Below are positions 15,865 through 25,345 of a stretch of 64,000 nucleotides of DNA, one piece after another. The stretch spans positions 124,001 through 188,000 of the forward strand of contig NZ_JAALLT010000004.1 in NCBI RefSeq assembly GCF_011059145.1, in the 5' to 3' direction. Both the position numbers and the translations under genes were made by a program. The stretch's first letter is position 1. Each line of letters begins with the position of its first letter. Under the pieces are notes generated by a model, which searched no databases, was not told the origin of the DNA, and saw only the letters and a list, made by a program, of their open reading frames with translations. Source of the DNA: Halalkalibaculum roseum (lineage in GTDB: Bacteria > Bacteroidota > Rhodothermia > Balneolales > Balneolaceae).

Positions 15865-18800
15865 TCACTTATTCTGCGGAATTCGTACATGGAGAACCCC
15901 ATGTTTATTCAACAACTCATTAAATGACTTGACATCTTCACTAACCAGCGTTCTGTAGCGGTTCATCAGATGTTCGTAGACTTCCACAAGATCGGCATGT
16001 CGTTCCATCATCCCGCCCGTAGGTTGTGCGTCATGCCCTCTCACCACCTGGTACAATCTTCCCATACGGTTGCTCAATCGGCGTTCCATACCAATAGGAT
16101 CCTGTCCGCTTTCGATCTCGTCATTGATAAACTCTTCTTCAAGTGCTTTTAACTTATCAGCAAGACTATTGGCCTGTTCTTGTACCTCCCCGGCATAATC
16201 GCGGTTCTGTATATCCCCAGCTATAGACTGAATCTGATTTTGGGCTGAACGCAACTCCTCAATAGTATGCTGAAAGCTGCTGATCTTATCTGCGATATCT
16301 GTTGCCAGTTCAAACGTTTGCCTGAGCTCTTCCGTCGTAGCACTCCAGCGAGGGTCTGCATGAAGCTCGAAGGACCGTGTTTCAGACCAGTCTCCTACAT
16401 TTAACCTGACCCGGTAGGTACCAGGTACCGCTTCCGGCCCCCTTGCCGGGTTGCGCATTACCATAGTTACCAAATCAGGTACCGTAAATGGTCCGGTATA
16501 GGTAAGGTCCCATTCAAATCGATTCAAGCCGGCCTTGACTTTCAAGGTCTCTGCTTTTTCATCTTCTTTCGTTTCGGTAGAATAGGTCCTGACCGGTTGA
16601 CCGGACTCATCCAGTATTTCAAGACTCACCGTTTCAGATTTATAGTCATCTGCAAGCACAGCATATATCAGTGCACCGGTGGGATAGGGATCGGGTCCCG
16701 GGCTATCGCCTGATCCACTTAACTGGGTCCTGTAGGCATCCCTTGGAACAAAAAGCTTGTGTCCGTTGTCTTCTGCATTGATTTCCATTTCATGCAGGGG
16801 ACTCAAATCATCCAAAATCCAGAATGAACGGCCCTGGGTGCTCACAACCAGGTCTTTCTCATGAACTTTAAGATCAGTGATAGGAGTTACCGGCAAGTTT
16901 TGCTGAAATGATTGCCAATGCTCGCCGTCATCCATTGAGAAATACATCCCGAATTCGGTACCGGCATAGAGCAGTCCCTGGCGATCGGGGTCTTCCCTTA
17001 CCACACGTACAAAATGATTAGCCGGAATACCGTTTTTCCCGTTCGTTATTAGATTCCAACTCTTGCCGTAATTGTCCGTCTTAAAAACATACGGCCTGAA
17101 ATCTGCCCGGCGATAGCGATAAACTGCAACATAGGCTGTACCGGGATTATGCATCGAAAGTTCGATGGCGTTAACAGTACCCGCTTGCGGCATGTTTTTG
17201 GGAGTAATGTCCTGCCAGGTCTCCCCGCCATCCCGGCTAAGATGTATTAAGCCATCGTCACTTCCGGTCCAAAGTTCATCTCCATCATGAGTTGACTCCG
17301 CAAAAGAAAACAGGCTGCAATAGACTTCTACGCCCGTGGCGTCATGCTGTACGGGTCCGCCGGGAATCAGATCCAGATACTTGGGATCATTTGTAGTTAA
17401 ATCGGGACTGATAACCTCCCAAGTAAAACCGCCGTCGGTTGATCGGTGCACATACTGTGAAGTGATATAAATTACATCGGGATTATGCCGTGATATCTCA
17501 ATCGGAAAATTCCACTGAAACCGGTATTTAAGATCCGTCATTTTGGTTCCTTCGGTATAGTGCGGATAGGGGGTCATCTGCAACGTCTGACCGATAGTAT
17601 GGTCAAAACGGGTTATCTCCCCACTGTACGTTCCGGCATATACCAGGTCCGGATTTTCGGGATGCACGGCAATATGTCCGCTTTCCCCTCCTCCCACAGA
17701 GTACCAATATTGCTCGGAACTTATGTCTCCCTGCGGTTTGCCGGGTACCGAAATAGTACTGTTATCCTGCTGGGCGCCATAAACACGATAAGGGAAACGG
17801 TTATCTACCTCCACCCGGTAAAATTCGGCGGTAGGCTGATTTTTCTGTGTAGTCCAGGTCTTCCCGCCATTCAGGCTTACATTAGCACCTCCGTCATTAC
17901 TGTTAACCATGATGTCAGGATCATCAGGATTCAGCCACAAGCTATGGACATCACCGTGAGGAACTGAAATGCGTTCAAAAGTCTCACCGGCATTTGTTGA
18001 TTTATAAAAACCGGTATTCAGTACATAAACGGTATGTTCATCTATCGGGTCTGCAAAAAGATGCGTATAATAATACTGCCTCTGCCGCAGCTTATGCTCT
18101 CTGTTGACCCGTTTCCAGTTTTTTCCCCCATCATCCGAGCGATAAAGACCACCCTTCTCCTCTGCTTTGGCCTGCTGCATTACCCAGATACGATCGGGAT
18201 TAGCAGGCGATATGGCAATATCTACTTTGCCTAGTATACCTTCATCAGGCAGCCCGCCATGTACCCTTTCCCATGAATCCCCTCCATCAACTGATTTAAA
18301 AACACCACCTTCGGTACTCCCGTCAATAAGTGTCCACGGCTTTCGCTCAGCTCTCCAAAAACCGGCATATAAGATTCTTGGATTGGTCGGATCCATTTCT
18401 ACATCGATCGCACCCGTACTGTCGCTGAGCGACAATACTTGCTCCCAGTTCTTGCCCCCGTTCTTAGAACGGTAAACTCCGCGTTCGGAATTCGGTCCGA
18501 ATATATTACCAAGAACAGCTGCATAAACAAGTTCAGGATTCTCAGGGTGTATCTGGATTTCACCGATTTGTCCGCCATTACGCAGCCCGACATGCTTCCA
18601 GGTTTTTCCCGCATCCGTACTCTTATACATACCGACTCCGGCAGATATATTTCCCCTGGGCGCATCTGAACCGGTTCCTACATAAATAACATTAGGATCT
18701 GAATTAGCTACTGTTATCGAGCCTATAGATCCCGCTTCAAAAAATCCGTCACTGATATTAGTCCACCGTTCTCCCGCGTCTTCCGTTTTCCAAACACCTC

Positions 18801-19023
18801 CTCCTGTAGAGCCCATATAAAATGTGAAAGGTTTGGATGATGTACCTGCAACAGCAGTTACCCTCCCTCCGCGATAAGGACCGATGGACCGATATTCCAA
18901 AGCCTTAAGCAACTCAGGATTTATACGGGGTTCATCTGTTTGTGACTGAGCAAAACTCTGCGTTATACCCAAGACTAGAATTAGGATAAGTGAAATTAAA
19001 ATTGGCAGCGCCCTGTAATTCAT
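15865..19023 (-). CDS. Secreted sortilin/BNR-repeat beta-propeller protein (second of a tandem pair)
   Basis: 1,052 residues with a signal peptide ('LPILISLILILVLGITQSFAQ'). The N-terminal two-thirds is a chain of sortilin/VPS10-like BNR blades. Many contain the Asp-box S-x-D-x-G-x-T-W (for example 'STDAGKTW', 'SVDGGDSW', 'SRDGGETW'). A linker 'VSTQGRSFWILDDLSPL' leads to an Ig-like region and an alpha-helical C-terminus. Proteins of this type are often labelled glycosyl hydrolase, but no catalytic residues are evident. Binding or processing of an extracellular polymer or protein is a guess. It follows its paralogue by 37 bp, with the same domain order. The two were produced by tandem duplication and have diverged. 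Confidence 0.85.
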   Translation of the reverse strand: MNYRALPILISLILILVLGITQSFAQSQTDEPRINPELLKALEYRSIGPYRGGRVTAVAGTSSKPFTFYMGSTGGGVWKTEDAGERWTNISDGFFEAGSIGSITVANSDPNVIYVGTGSDAPRGNISAGVGMYKSTDAGKTWKHVGLRNGGQIGEIQIHPENPELVYAAVLGNIFGPNSERGVYRSKNGGKNWEQVLSLSDSTGAIDVEMDPTNPRILYAGFWRAERKPWTLIDGSTEGGVFKSVDGGDSWERVHGGLPDEGILGKVDIAISPANPDRIWVMQQAKAEEKGGLYRSDDGGKNWKRVNREHKLRQRQYYYTHLFADPIDEHTVYVLNTGFYKSTNAGETFERISVPHGDVHSLWLNPDDPDIMVNSNDGGANVSLNGGKTWTTQKNQPTAEFYRVEVDNRFPYRVYGAQQDNSTISVPGKPQGDISSEQYWYSVGGGESGHIAVHPENPDLVYAGTYSGEITRFDHTIGQTLQMTPYPHYTEGTKMTDLKYRFQWNFPIEISRHNPDVIYITSQYVHRSTDGGFTWEVISPDLTTNDPKYLDLIPGGPVQHDATGVEVYCSLFSFAESTHDGDELWTGSDDGLIHLSRDGGETWQDITPKNMPQAGTVNAIELSMHNPGTAYVAVYRYRRADFRPYVFKTDNYGKSWNLITNGKNGIPANHFVRVVREDPDRQGLLYAGTEFGMYFSMDDGEHWQSFQQNLPVTPITDLKVHEKDLVVSTQGRSFWILDDLSPLHEMEINAEDNGHKLFVPRDAYRTQLSGSGDSPGPDPYPTGALIYAVLADDYKSETVSLEILDESGQPVRTYSTETKEDEKAETLKVKAGLNRFEWDLTYTGPFTVPDLVTMVMRNPARGPEAVPGTYRVRLNVGDWSETRSFELHADPRWSATTEELRQTFELATDIADKISSFQHTIEELRSAQNQIQSIAGDIQNRDYAGEVQEQANSLADKLKALEEEFINDEIESGQDPIGMERRLSNRMGRLYQVVRGHDAQPTGGMMERHADLVEVYEHLMNRYRTLVSEDVKSFNELLNKHGVLHVRIPQNK

Positions 19024-19060
19024 ATTCTTTTCCTCATTTGAGCTTTCATTTCTAACATTA

Positions 19061-22000
19061 TTACTGATTTTTATCCGGAACCAGTATCACTTTTGGAACC
19101 CCGGTTTCATCTGCCAGCCTGTTATAGGCTTCGATATCTTTTTTTAAAGAGTTCAGTTGACGATAGTAAATTTTGGCTTCAGCTTTTAAGTCCTCAAACC
19201 GCTCGTATGAACCCTCCGTCGGGCGAGCACCTTGCCCGTGCACCACGGTATAGAGATAGGCTATCTGATTATCGAGTTTTGGCGGGTAGTTAATCGGATC
19301 CTGGCCCGTTTCATTTTGGGTCTGAATAAGCTGGTGCTCTAAAGCGGTTAACTTTCCAGCCAGCGTATCTGCTCTGGTAATAAGTATGGAATCATACCCG
19401 GCTGCTACTGCAAGCTTACTCCCGTCTTTTAGCTGCTTTCTTGCACTCCGGATAGTACGGATGGCATCATTAATGTTCGTGAGCTCATCCCTGATCGCAA
19501 TTGAAAGGTCAAATTGGTCCTGTAAATCTCTATCACTGATTTCTGTCCATCGAGGGTCCTTAGTAATCTCAAGATTCTCCTCCAGAACGACATCCCCTGC
19601 GGTAAGCCTTACCGTATACATGCCGGTAGGTGCCGAAGGACCGCCGGTATAGCTTAGTGACATTACCGCATCATCCACTACTTCCGGCTTAGGGTAGGTT
19701 AGGTCCCACTCCACCTTCATAATACCTGCCTTCCCTTCCTTTTTAACCGAGTAGGCTTTTTCTCCCTGTTTGTCCAGGATATCAATAGCAACTGAGTCCG
19801 ATTCAACCGGAAGCCGGTAGTATATGCGGGCTCCCTTTGGTGGATTTTCAGGAGCTCCATCTCCACTAAAACCACTAAGTTGTGTACGTAGAGCGGTTGG
19901 AGGCTCAAATAAAATGATAGCATCTGAGTTGCCTTTCGCAACAACCTGCTCAAGTACTGAAAGATCATCCATGATCCAAAAAGAACGTCCCTGCGTGGCC
20001 ACTACCAGATCATTGCGATGGATCTGTAAATCCGTAATTGGGGTCACCGGCAAATTCTGTTGAAAAGACATCCAGTTGGATCCTGCATCAAAAGATATAT
20101 ACATGCCCTTTTCTGTACCGGCAAATAGAATATTTTCATTTTGGGGATCTTCACGTACAACCCGTGTGAAATGGCCATCGGGTATGCCATTAGACCCGTC
20201 CGTCAGCAGTTCCCAATTCTTTCCATAATTATCGGTTCTGAATATATAGGGGCGAAAATCATTTTCCCGGTATTTATAGACGGCAATATGCGCTCTTCCC
20301 GGCTGATGAACAGAAAGATCTATCATATTGACCGTTCCCTCATCCGGCATACCGTCAGGGGTAATATCCGTCCAGGTTTCCCCATTGTCCCTGGAAATAT
20401 GAACCAGGCCATCATCGCTGCCCGCCCAAAATTCCCCGGCTTTGTGCGGCGATTCTTCAAATGCAAAAATGGTAGTGTAGAGCTCAACACCGGTATGGTC
20501 ATATTGAACAGGCCCTCCCGGTATATCATGATAGGCATCATTATTCGTGGTTAGGTCCGGACTGATTACTTCCCAGCTTTGACCGCCGTTGCTTGACCTA
20601 TGAACATATTGCGAGGTGTGATATAACACATCAGGGTCATGGGGTGATATTCGAATCGGGGCATTCCACTGGTAACGATACTTGATGTCCCGGGGTGCGG
20701 TACCATCATGCAGCTGCGGATAAGCAACCACATTGCGGGTATGACCTTTTCCCCGGTCCATGCGCGTAATAATTCCGATATAGTTTCCGGCATAAATGAT
20801 ATCCGGATTACGCGGATCCACAGCGATATGACCGCTTTCTCCACCCCCGGCTTCAAACCAATGCTGTTTAGGTGTGATGCCACCCGGATTCAAACTGGGT
20901 ACCGATATCGTGGTGTTATCCTGCTGGGCACCATACACCCGATAGGGAAATTGATTGTCTACAGTGACCCGGTAGAATTCTGCCGTCGGTTGGTTCAGCT
21001 GTGTAGACCAGCTTCTTGCTCCATCAACCGAGACATTGGCGCCCCCGTCATTTCCGTTAATCATGATCGAAGAATTGTCGGGATTAATCCATAGCGCATG
21101 GTTGTCGCCATGCGGGGTAGAAATAGTTTCAAAGCTCTTTCCGCCGTCGGTCGATTTATAAAACCCTGCGTTAGATACATACACGGTTTCGGGATCATTG
21201 GGATCAGCATGCACATGGTTATAATACCAAGCCCGCGCACGCAGCTTGTGTTCGCGGTTTATGCGGCTGAATGTTTCTCCCCCGTTATCCGAACGGTATA
21301 AACCGCCTTCTTTTTCTTCATCTGTTTCTACCAGTACCCATACGCGATCGGGATTTGCAGCCGATACATCAACCCCTATTCTACCGAGTATCCCATCGGG
21401 CAAGCCGCCGCCCAACTTGTGCCAGGTATCCCCTCCGTCAGTTGACTTCCAGATCCCGCCTTTATCTCCTCCATCAATAAGCGTCCATGGCTTGCGTTCG
21501 GTACGCCACATGGCTGCATAGAGTATCCTGGGGTTATCCGGATTTATTGCAATATCCACAGCTCCGGTTTTTTCGTCGGCGAATAATATTTTTTCCCAGT
21601 TATCCCCACCGTCAATGCTTCGATAAACCCCGCGCTCCGGATTGGGACCGAAAATATTACCAAGCACGGCGACATACACCCGGTCAGGATCTAGGGGATC
21701 TATGATGACATCTCCTATCAATCCGGCATCAGGCAAACCCGAATGCTGCCAGGTTTTCCCGGCGTCAGTGCTCTTATAGATGCCATCACCCATTGATACA
21801 TTACCCCTTGGACATGCCGAACCAGTTCCAACAAAAATGACATTGGGATCGGAAGGTGCAACGCTAACAGCACCGACAGAACCCACATTGAGGAAACCGT
21901 CGGTAATATTCTTCCAGTTTTCCCCATTGTTATGGCTAACCCATACCCCACCCCCTGTGGTGCCCATATAGAATGTGGAAGGTTTTTCGGCAATCCCCTC

Positions 22001-22180
22001 TACAGTAGTTACCCTTCCCCCGCGATAAGGCCCGATTAAACGGTAGTCAAAAGCCTGCAGCACGCTCTGGTCAATGCTCGGAGTGTTTTGTGCCAGACCA
22101 TTCGAGGTACCGGCACTAAAAAGAAGCCCTATTGATAACAATCTTATCCAAAAACAAGCTTGCCGCATACTATATACCAT
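19061..22180 (-). CDS. Secreted sortilin/BNR-repeat beta-propeller protein (first of a tandem pair)
   Basis: 1,039 residues with an N-terminal signal peptide (hydrophobic around residues 9-30). The chosen ATG has AGGGG 5-6 bases upstream; a second ATG four codons later is possible. It begins 'YRLIGPYRGGRVTTVEG' and runs through sortilin-like blades with Asp boxes (STDAGKTW, SIDGGDNW, STDGGDTW, SRDNGETW). A 'VATQGRSFWIMDDLSVL' linker and a helical tail follow, the same order as its neighbour. Block-by-block similarity is obvious throughout, including 'NQPTAEFYRV' and 'RVYGAQQDN'. Function is unknown. The family is common in environmental Bacteroidota and Gemmatimonadota. The two genes form one operon. 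Confidence 0.85.
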   Translation of the reverse strand: MVYSMRQACFWIRLLSIGLLFSAGTSNGLAQNTPSIDQSVLQAFDYRLIGPYRGGRVTTVEGIAEKPSTFYMGTTGGGVWVSHNNGENWKNITDGFLNVGSVGAVSVAPSDPNVIFVGTGSACPRGNVSMGDGIYKSTDAGKTWQHSGLPDAGLIGDVIIDPLDPDRVYVAVLGNIFGPNPERGVYRSIDGGDNWEKILFADEKTGAVDIAINPDNPRILYAAMWRTERKPWTLIDGGDKGGIWKSTDGGDTWHKLGGGLPDGILGRIGVDVSAANPDRVWVLVETDEEKEGGLYRSDNGGETFSRINREHKLRARAWYYNHVHADPNDPETVYVSNAGFYKSTDGGKSFETISTPHGDNHALWINPDNSSIMINGNDGGANVSVDGARSWSTQLNQPTAEFYRVTVDNQFPYRVYGAQQDNTTISVPSLNPGGITPKQHWFEAGGGESGHIAVDPRNPDIIYAGNYIGIITRMDRGKGHTRNVVAYPQLHDGTAPRDIKYRYQWNAPIRISPHDPDVLYHTSQYVHRSSNGGQSWEVISPDLTTNNDAYHDIPGGPVQYDHTGVELYTTIFAFEESPHKAGEFWAGSDDGLVHISRDNGETWTDITPDGMPDEGTVNMIDLSVHQPGRAHIAVYKYRENDFRPYIFRTDNYGKNWELLTDGSNGIPDGHFTRVVREDPQNENILFAGTEKGMYISFDAGSNWMSFQQNLPVTPITDLQIHRNDLVVATQGRSFWIMDDLSVLEQVVAKGNSDAIILFEPPTALRTQLSGFSGDGAPENPPKGARIYYRLPVESDSVAIDILDKQGEKAYSVKKEGKAGIMKVEWDLTYPKPEVVDDAVMSLSYTGGPSAPTGMYTVRLTAGDVVLEENLEITKDPRWTEISDRDLQDQFDLSIAIRDELTNINDAIRTIRSARKQLKDGSKLAVAAGYDSILITRADTLAGKLTALEHQLIQTQNETGQDPINYPPKLDNQIAYLYTVVHGQGARPTEGSYERFEDLKAEAKIYYRQLNSLKKDIEAYNRLADETGVPKVILVPDKNQ

Positions 22181-22446
22181 TGCATCCCCTATTTTTTATT
22201 ACTGATATTCTCTTAAAATAACCTGCCCTCCATCGTGAATAGCAAGGAAAATTTGCACTTAATTACAATATGGTGTGCCTGTTTGGACATAAGAGGAACA
22301 ACGGCAAATACCGAAAGGAAACCTTATGAACTGGTATCAGGAAATGAGTCCTGCGGGCGATGGACCCGGTTCATAAGAGATAACATCCATATTTTTAGAA
22401 AAGCATGGATACCCCGGGCGGTTTTCTATACATTGGTAAACCGACC

Positions 22447-23319
22447 CTAACGAAGGGTAAAAGTATCCCCTGGTAAATATATATCTAGACCAATATCCCG
22501 GGCCCCCAGCTTCCCCTCCTTTGTAATTGCACTGCCCGAATTATTTCTATAGACCAGTACCTGAGATTCACCCACCACTTTAATCTTATTTCCGTCAACT
22601 ACTATAGCCGTAGATTCATCAATACCTATTCCAATATGGTCGGGATATTCCATCACGGCTGTTAAAAGTCTGTTATTTCGTCCGCGTTTTACAAAGTGCT
22701 GGTCTACTATCGCCCCGGTCAACAATCCCATTCCCTCTTCAGTAATCATGTTATCCTTTTCAAGATGATAATATGTCGGTGTATATTCAGGATACTTTTT
22801 TTGATCCCCGGTAATCATAATTTTGCTCATGATGGCAGCCCCCGCACTGGTTCCTGCGACTAAAGCCCCATTCCGGTAAGCATCTTTGACGGCCCGCTCA
22901 ATTTCGGGATTCTTATTGATGACATCCATAAACCGACTTTGAACACCACCCGGGATATATATTAGAGCTGCATTGCGCAAGGAATCAAGCCGGGCCGGGG
23001 TAACCTGATCACCCGCTCCGAAAGTGAAGGCTGAAGCAGGGTAATCCCTTTCACTAAACTGCAGAATACCATAATAGGCAGCCGTATCCTGGTTGGAACT
23101 GGACATTGGTAGTACGACCGCATAACCGCCACTTGCCAAATTGGACTCGGAGATCATGATATCTTTCAGAGTATCAGAGCGGCTTCCACCACCGATTATA
23201 AACAATTTGCCTTTTGCCTTAGAGCTATCCAAACTAGCAGGCTCATCCTGACCGCCATTTCCGGTGTAGTTTAATACAAGGAAAATGCCAATCAAAAGTA
23301 GACCAAATACCTTCTTCAT
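22447..23319 (-). CDS. Cyanophycinase-like S51 peptidase, exported
   Basis: 290 residues from the 'MKKVFG' Met; another in-frame ATG lies four codons upstream. A signal peptide is followed by the S51 fold: 'GKLFIIGGGSR', 'ALIYIPGGVQSRFM', and the nucleophile elbow 'GTSAGAA' (Ser162 when counted from the upstream ATG). 'VDQHFVKRGRNNRLL' and 'IGIDESTAIVV' then give the remaining family blocks. Cyanophycinases cleave cyanophycin (multi-L-arginyl-poly-L-aspartate) to dipeptides. An export signal without a cyanophycin synthetase nearby suggests scavenging of external polymer or another beta-aspartyl-type substrate. It lies alone between the sortilin pair and a plus-strand gene. Confidence 0.9.
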   Translation of the reverse strand: MKKVFGLLLIGIFLVLNYTGNGGQDEPASLDSSKAKGKLFIIGGGSRSDTLKDIMISESNLASGGYAVVLPMSSSNQDTAAYYGILQFSERDYPASAFTFGAGDQVTPARLDSLRNAALIYIPGGVQSRFMDVINKNPEIERAVKDAYRNGALVAGTSAGAAIMSKIMITGDQKKYPEYTPTYYHLEKDNMITEEGMGLLTGAIVDQHFVKRGRNNRLLTAVMEYPDHIGIGIDESTAIVVDGNKIKVVGESQVLVYRNNSGSAITKEGKLGARDIGLDIYLPGDTFTLR

Positions 23320-23331
23320 ATACAAAATCAT

Positions 23332-23744
23332 AATAAATTTTCTGTTGTTCAGGTTTTGAAAAATATAACAGCAGTTTTAATAAGTTCTCATCTCTAATGA
23401 AATATCTTGACACATCAGTACTTTTGACAATGCTCATGTGTTAGAATCCCTATTTATATTTTGAGAACCCAAATAACTGCCCTGTATCAAACTACCAAAG
23501 AAATCGGTTCAGCTATTTATCTGAACCGATTACAGACTAACAGGGATCGGCAATTAATTAATTGCTAACGGTAACTTGAATAAATGAATGTTGTAAAACA
23601 TGTCCATTGAACTTCAAACTGTATGACACTATTCTACAATTTTAATGAAATTAGTAAAGCATCTTAGTAAAATAATGTGATAATTTAAGGAAACACTGAT
23701 TACAGCTCATGAAAGCACCTGTTTGAAATCCGAACATTCAAACC
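23332..23744. other. Intergenic region with one strong inverted repeat
   Basis: Over 400 AT-rich bases separate the cyanophycinase-like gene (minus) and the DUF4412 gene (plus). Apart from the perfect hairpin at 23511-23540 I see no RNA gene, clear promoter or small reading frame. Confidence 0.5.
23511..23540. repeat. Perfect 11-bp-arm hairpin
   Basis: AATCGGTTCAG and CTGAACCGATT flank CTATTTAT. On the minus strand it is followed by TTTCTTT, so it could end a minus-strand transcript from 23.55-23.74 kb. No gene is known there. An operator or the core of a small RNA is an alternative. Confidence 0.7.
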
Positions 23745-23774
23745 GTGACAGTAACCCAAATAATCAAACGCATT

Positions 23775-24455
23775 ATGAAAACATTATTACATAAAACAGC
23801 CCTACTGATTCTTATCACAATGCTGATTTCCGGCTTGGGTATACAGGCAATAGCGCAGGATTTCGAAGGGGTCATTTATTATGAAATTCCTGAGATGTCC
23901 CAGCAGGGAATGGGTGAAATGCCCTATATGGTCAAGGACTCCAAAGTTCGCATGGAATTCGGAAATGGCGCACAAGCGGGAGCGATGATTTTTATGCCTG
24001 ATCAGAATAAAATGACCTTCATTCTGGAACCCATGAAGGGTTATATGACGATGGATATGGATGATCCGGAAGCCATGGATGATGCCGATGACAATACCAG
24101 CATGGTCAAGAAAGATCAGACCAAAACCATTGCAGGAAGAAGTTGTGAAGTATGGGAAGTGACTGACACTCAAAACACGTACCAGCTATGCGTAGCCAGG
24201 GGAATGGGCAATTTCATGATGCCGCAAAATCCCATGGCACAAACCAACACTCCAAAATGGGCCCGCGAGGCCATGACCGGTGGATTTATGCCCCTGGAAG
24301 TAATTGACATTACCAGTGGCAACCAAGAGCTTAAAATGAGGGCTTCAAAAATTGAAGAAAAATCACTTTCAGCCTCTTTATTCGAAATACCCCAAGGCTA
24401 CAATGACATGAGCAGTATGATGAAACAGATGATGAACCGAAATCAGAACAGGTGA
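23775..24455 (+). CDS. Exported DUF4412 domain protein
   Basis: 226 residues from the ATG of 'MKTLLHK'; a GTG ten codons upstream is less likely. A signal peptide ends near 'IQAIAQ'. The mature part is DUF4412: 'FEGVIYYEIPEM', 'DSKVRMEFGN', 'MTFILEPMKGYMTMDM', then 'KTIAGRSCEVWEVTD' with one Cys pair partner in 'YQLCVARGMG'. It is unusually Met-rich, especially the C-terminal 'SSMMKQMMNRNQNR'. Function is unknown; DUF4412 proteins are periplasmic or outer-membrane-associated beta-rich proteins. A lipoprotein gene follows 146 bp later. Confidence 0.86.
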   Translation: MKTLLHKTALLILITMLISGLGIQAIAQDFEGVIYYEIPEMSQQGMGEMPYMVKDSKVRMEFGNGAQAGAMIFMPDQNKMTFILEPMKGYMTMDMDDPEAMDDADDNTSMVKKDQTKTIAGRSCEVWEVTDTQNTYQLCVARGMGNFMMPQNPMAQTNTPKWAREAMTGGFMPLEVIDITSGNQELKMRASKIEEKSLSASLFEIPQGYNDMSSMMKQMMNRNQNR

Positions 24456-24601
24456 GCATTCCGGTTTCAATAGCCTTACCTTACAATCTACAGACGAGTA
24501 AGCAGACATAACCTGCACCTACAGAATGATACTTTGAAACTCTTACCGGAATTTCAAAGTACACTATGCTAGTCCAACTATTTGAAAGCTAACTTATCCT
24601 T

Positions 24602-25279
24602 ATGAAGAAATACCCAAAGCTCCTTCTTTTATCTGTTATTTTAATTTTCCTTTCATCCTGCCTGACCGATAATCAGAATACCGAAACCGCCAATCGCCTG
24701 GTCATTACATTTCAGCTTGCAGGAATTAATGATGAAATGATTGTACAGGAAGACACGCTGCGCATCAGAACTCTTAGATTTCTTTATGGGGAAACCATCG
24801 TCAACAACAGCAATGCTTCTCTTACCATTAACGAAAATATCATTCAGGTAACCCACCAGCTATCGAATAATGAGGTTAAGGGACTTGCCAACGGGACGTT
24901 CCAATCAAATGAAGTTTATAGCAATCTCAATTTTCAGATCCAGCAAGCTGTGCAGCCTGAAGAGGGATCAGGCAGCAATTTTGATGTGGATGCATTCATT
25001 GAAGGAGATACAGACAACCAACGCTACTCCATGATCATTGACGGCTCCTACAATGGCGATCCTTTTACCTTTAAATCGACGCGCAATTTCAATTTTAGCT
25101 TCCCCATCGAGGATAACAGCAATGGAACTACAGGAAATCTGATCTACAATCTCCCCATGCGCGCCGAGGTTTCCGATTGGTTCGTAAATTCAGCCGAAGG
25201 CGGACTTTTAAACCCGGGTGACCCGAATAATGCTACCGTTATCAATGACCAGATAGAATCTTCGGTTTTTCTACAATAG
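24602..25279 (+). CDS. Hypothetical lipoprotein
   Basis: 225 residues. The N-terminus is a lipoprotein signal peptide with lipobox LSSC (Cys20), followed by 'LTDNQNTETANR'. The mature part is beta-rich, acidic and Asn-rich, without cysteines or a recognisable catalytic motif. The pattern 'RLVITFQLAGINDEMIVQED' resembles small cell-surface beta-sandwich proteins, but I cannot assign a family. A bidirectional terminator separates it from the convergent susD gene. Its role next to the SusCD pair may be accidental. Confidence 0.75.
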   Translation: MKKYPKLLLLSVILIFLSSCLTDNQNTETANRLVITFQLAGINDEMIVQEDTLRIRTLRFLYGETIVNNSNASLTINENIIQVTHQLSNNEVKGLANGTFQSNEVYSNLNFQIQQAVQPEEGSGSNFDVDAFIEGDTDNQRYSMIIDGSYNGDPFTFKSTRNFNFSFPIEDNSNGTTGNLIYNLPMRAEVSDWFVNSAEGGLLNPGDPNNATVINDQIESSVFLQ

Positions 25280-25285
25280 CGGTAT

Positions 25286-25320
25286 AAAAAAAGAGCACCC
25301 CATTAATGGAGTGCTCTTTA
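25286..25320. terminator. Bidirectional terminator between the lipoprotein and susD genes
   Basis: AAAGAGCAC and GTGCTCTTT arms surround CCCATTAATGGA (which itself pairs CCATTAATGG). The left side has seven A, giving a good T-run for the minus-strand susD transcript, and the right side has a short T-run. Confidence 0.85.
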
Positions 25321-25345
25321 AGAAATCTTCTAAAAGATTTGGTTA

